A stretch of DNA of 34,535 nt, from NCBI GenBank assembly GCA_000419545.1, contig ATTF01000010.1, positions 3,723 to 38,257 of the forward strand, written 5' to 3'. The translations under genes were made by a program, and so were the position numbers. The stretch comes from Candidatus Pelagibacter ubique HIMB058. GTDB lineage: Bacteria > Pseudomonadota > Alphaproteobacteria > Pelagibacterales > Pelagibacteraceae. The notes beneath the pieces are model-generated. The model did not search any database, was not told the DNA's origin, and worked only from the letters and a program-made list of their open reading frames with translations. Positions 34,321 to 34,535 of this stretch are shown one piece after another (positions within the stretch are counted from its first letter, which is position 1; each line of letters opens with the position of its first letter).

Positions 34321-34535
34321 AAAAAAAAACTTGTGTATTTATCTCAGGCCAAGGTACAAATCTCAAAAATCTTATTTTACACTCTAGGAATAAAAATTTT
34401 CCTTTAAATATTAGTTTAATATTAAGTAATAATAAAAACGCCAAAGGAATTATTTATGCAAAAAAATTTAATATTCCGTATGTATTTGTTAATTCTAAAA
34501 TAAATAATCATGAAAATAAAATTTTATTAAATTTA
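34314..34535 (+). CDS. purN: Phosphoribosylglycinamide formyltransferase (3' truncated by window edge)
   Basis: The first 74 codons of PurN, which adds a formyl group to GAR in purine synthesis. The opening MVKKKTCVFISGQGTNLKNL carries the family's phosphate-binding SGxGTNL loop. ISLILSNNKNAKGIIYAKKF matches the next conserved strand and helix. The ATG at 34314 lies inside the end of purM, implying translational coupling in a purMN operon. Confidence 0.93.
   Translation, partial: MVKKKTCVFISGQGTNLKNLILHSRNKNFPLNISLILSNNKNAKGIIYAKKFNIPYVFVNSKINNHENKILLNL

Noticed and set aside
1-34535. CRISPR arrays, insertion sequences, prophage, toxin-antitoxin or defence genes
   Set aside because: No regularly spaced repeats, transposase or integrase motifs, or short toxin/antitoxin pairs were seen.

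Overview
This AT-rich window (very roughly 30% G+C by eye) reads as a chromosomal segment of a streamlined alphaproteobacterium, most likely SAR11 / Pelagibacterales. The reasons are A/T-heavy codon use, near-zero spacing between genes, mostly housekeeping content, alphaproteobacterial neighbourhoods (tig-clpP-clpX-lon, aroQ-accB-accC, NDUFA12 with DUF2155, PBP1A-prfB) and no mobile elements. The assignment is from gene content and style, not from a database match.

Layout, left to right. 1-4033 (+): the 3' part of a SUF iron-sulfur operon, sufC (cut by the window edge)-sufD-sufS-sufU-sufT-sufA. 4030-5436 (-): glutamine synthetase glnA. 5566-7510 (+): an EamA-family exporter overlapping a WecA/MraY-type polyprenyl-phosphate sugar transferase. 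7540-13409 (+): tRNA-Leu(UAG), then the protein quality-control cluster tig-clpP-clpX-lon. 13432-15172: two probable surface-carbohydrate genes, a GT17 glycosyltransferase (-) and a sugar-nucleotide SDR (+). The SDR runs head-on into anmK (-, to 15955), and both genes appear to have lost their 3' ends at one shared point near 15137-15142. 16012-17250 (+): tyrS. 17243-22863 (-): PBP1A-prfB-AsmA-like operon, with prfB needing a programmed +1 frameshift. 23008-24828 (+): RNase E/G. 24825-25803 (-): thiS-thiG. 25837-28040 (+): aroQ-accB-accC. 28037-28874 (-): NDUFA12-type complex I subunit and a DUF2155 protein. 28974-29792 (+): a stand-alone protein resembling the C-terminal domain of class II ribonucleotide reductase. 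29789-33269 (-): DUF2066 protein-hda-aspS. 33292-34535 (+): purM-purN (purN cut by the window edge).

The genes cover Fe-S cluster assembly, nitrogen assimilation, chaperone and protease functions, translation (tyrS, aspS, prfB, tRNA-Leu), envelope synthesis, RNA decay, cofactor, aromatic, fatty-acid and purine synthesis, respiration and replication control. No stretch over 300 bases lacks a gene; the longest gaps are 22864-23007 and 5437-5565.

I found no CRISPR array, phage, toxin-antitoxin, defence cluster or clearly new system. The observations most worth checking are the double truncation of SDR and anmK, the RNase E/G without a visible Zn-link, the RF2 frameshift site, the orphan NrdJ-like domain, and the repeated 4-base stop-stop overlaps between convergent genes.
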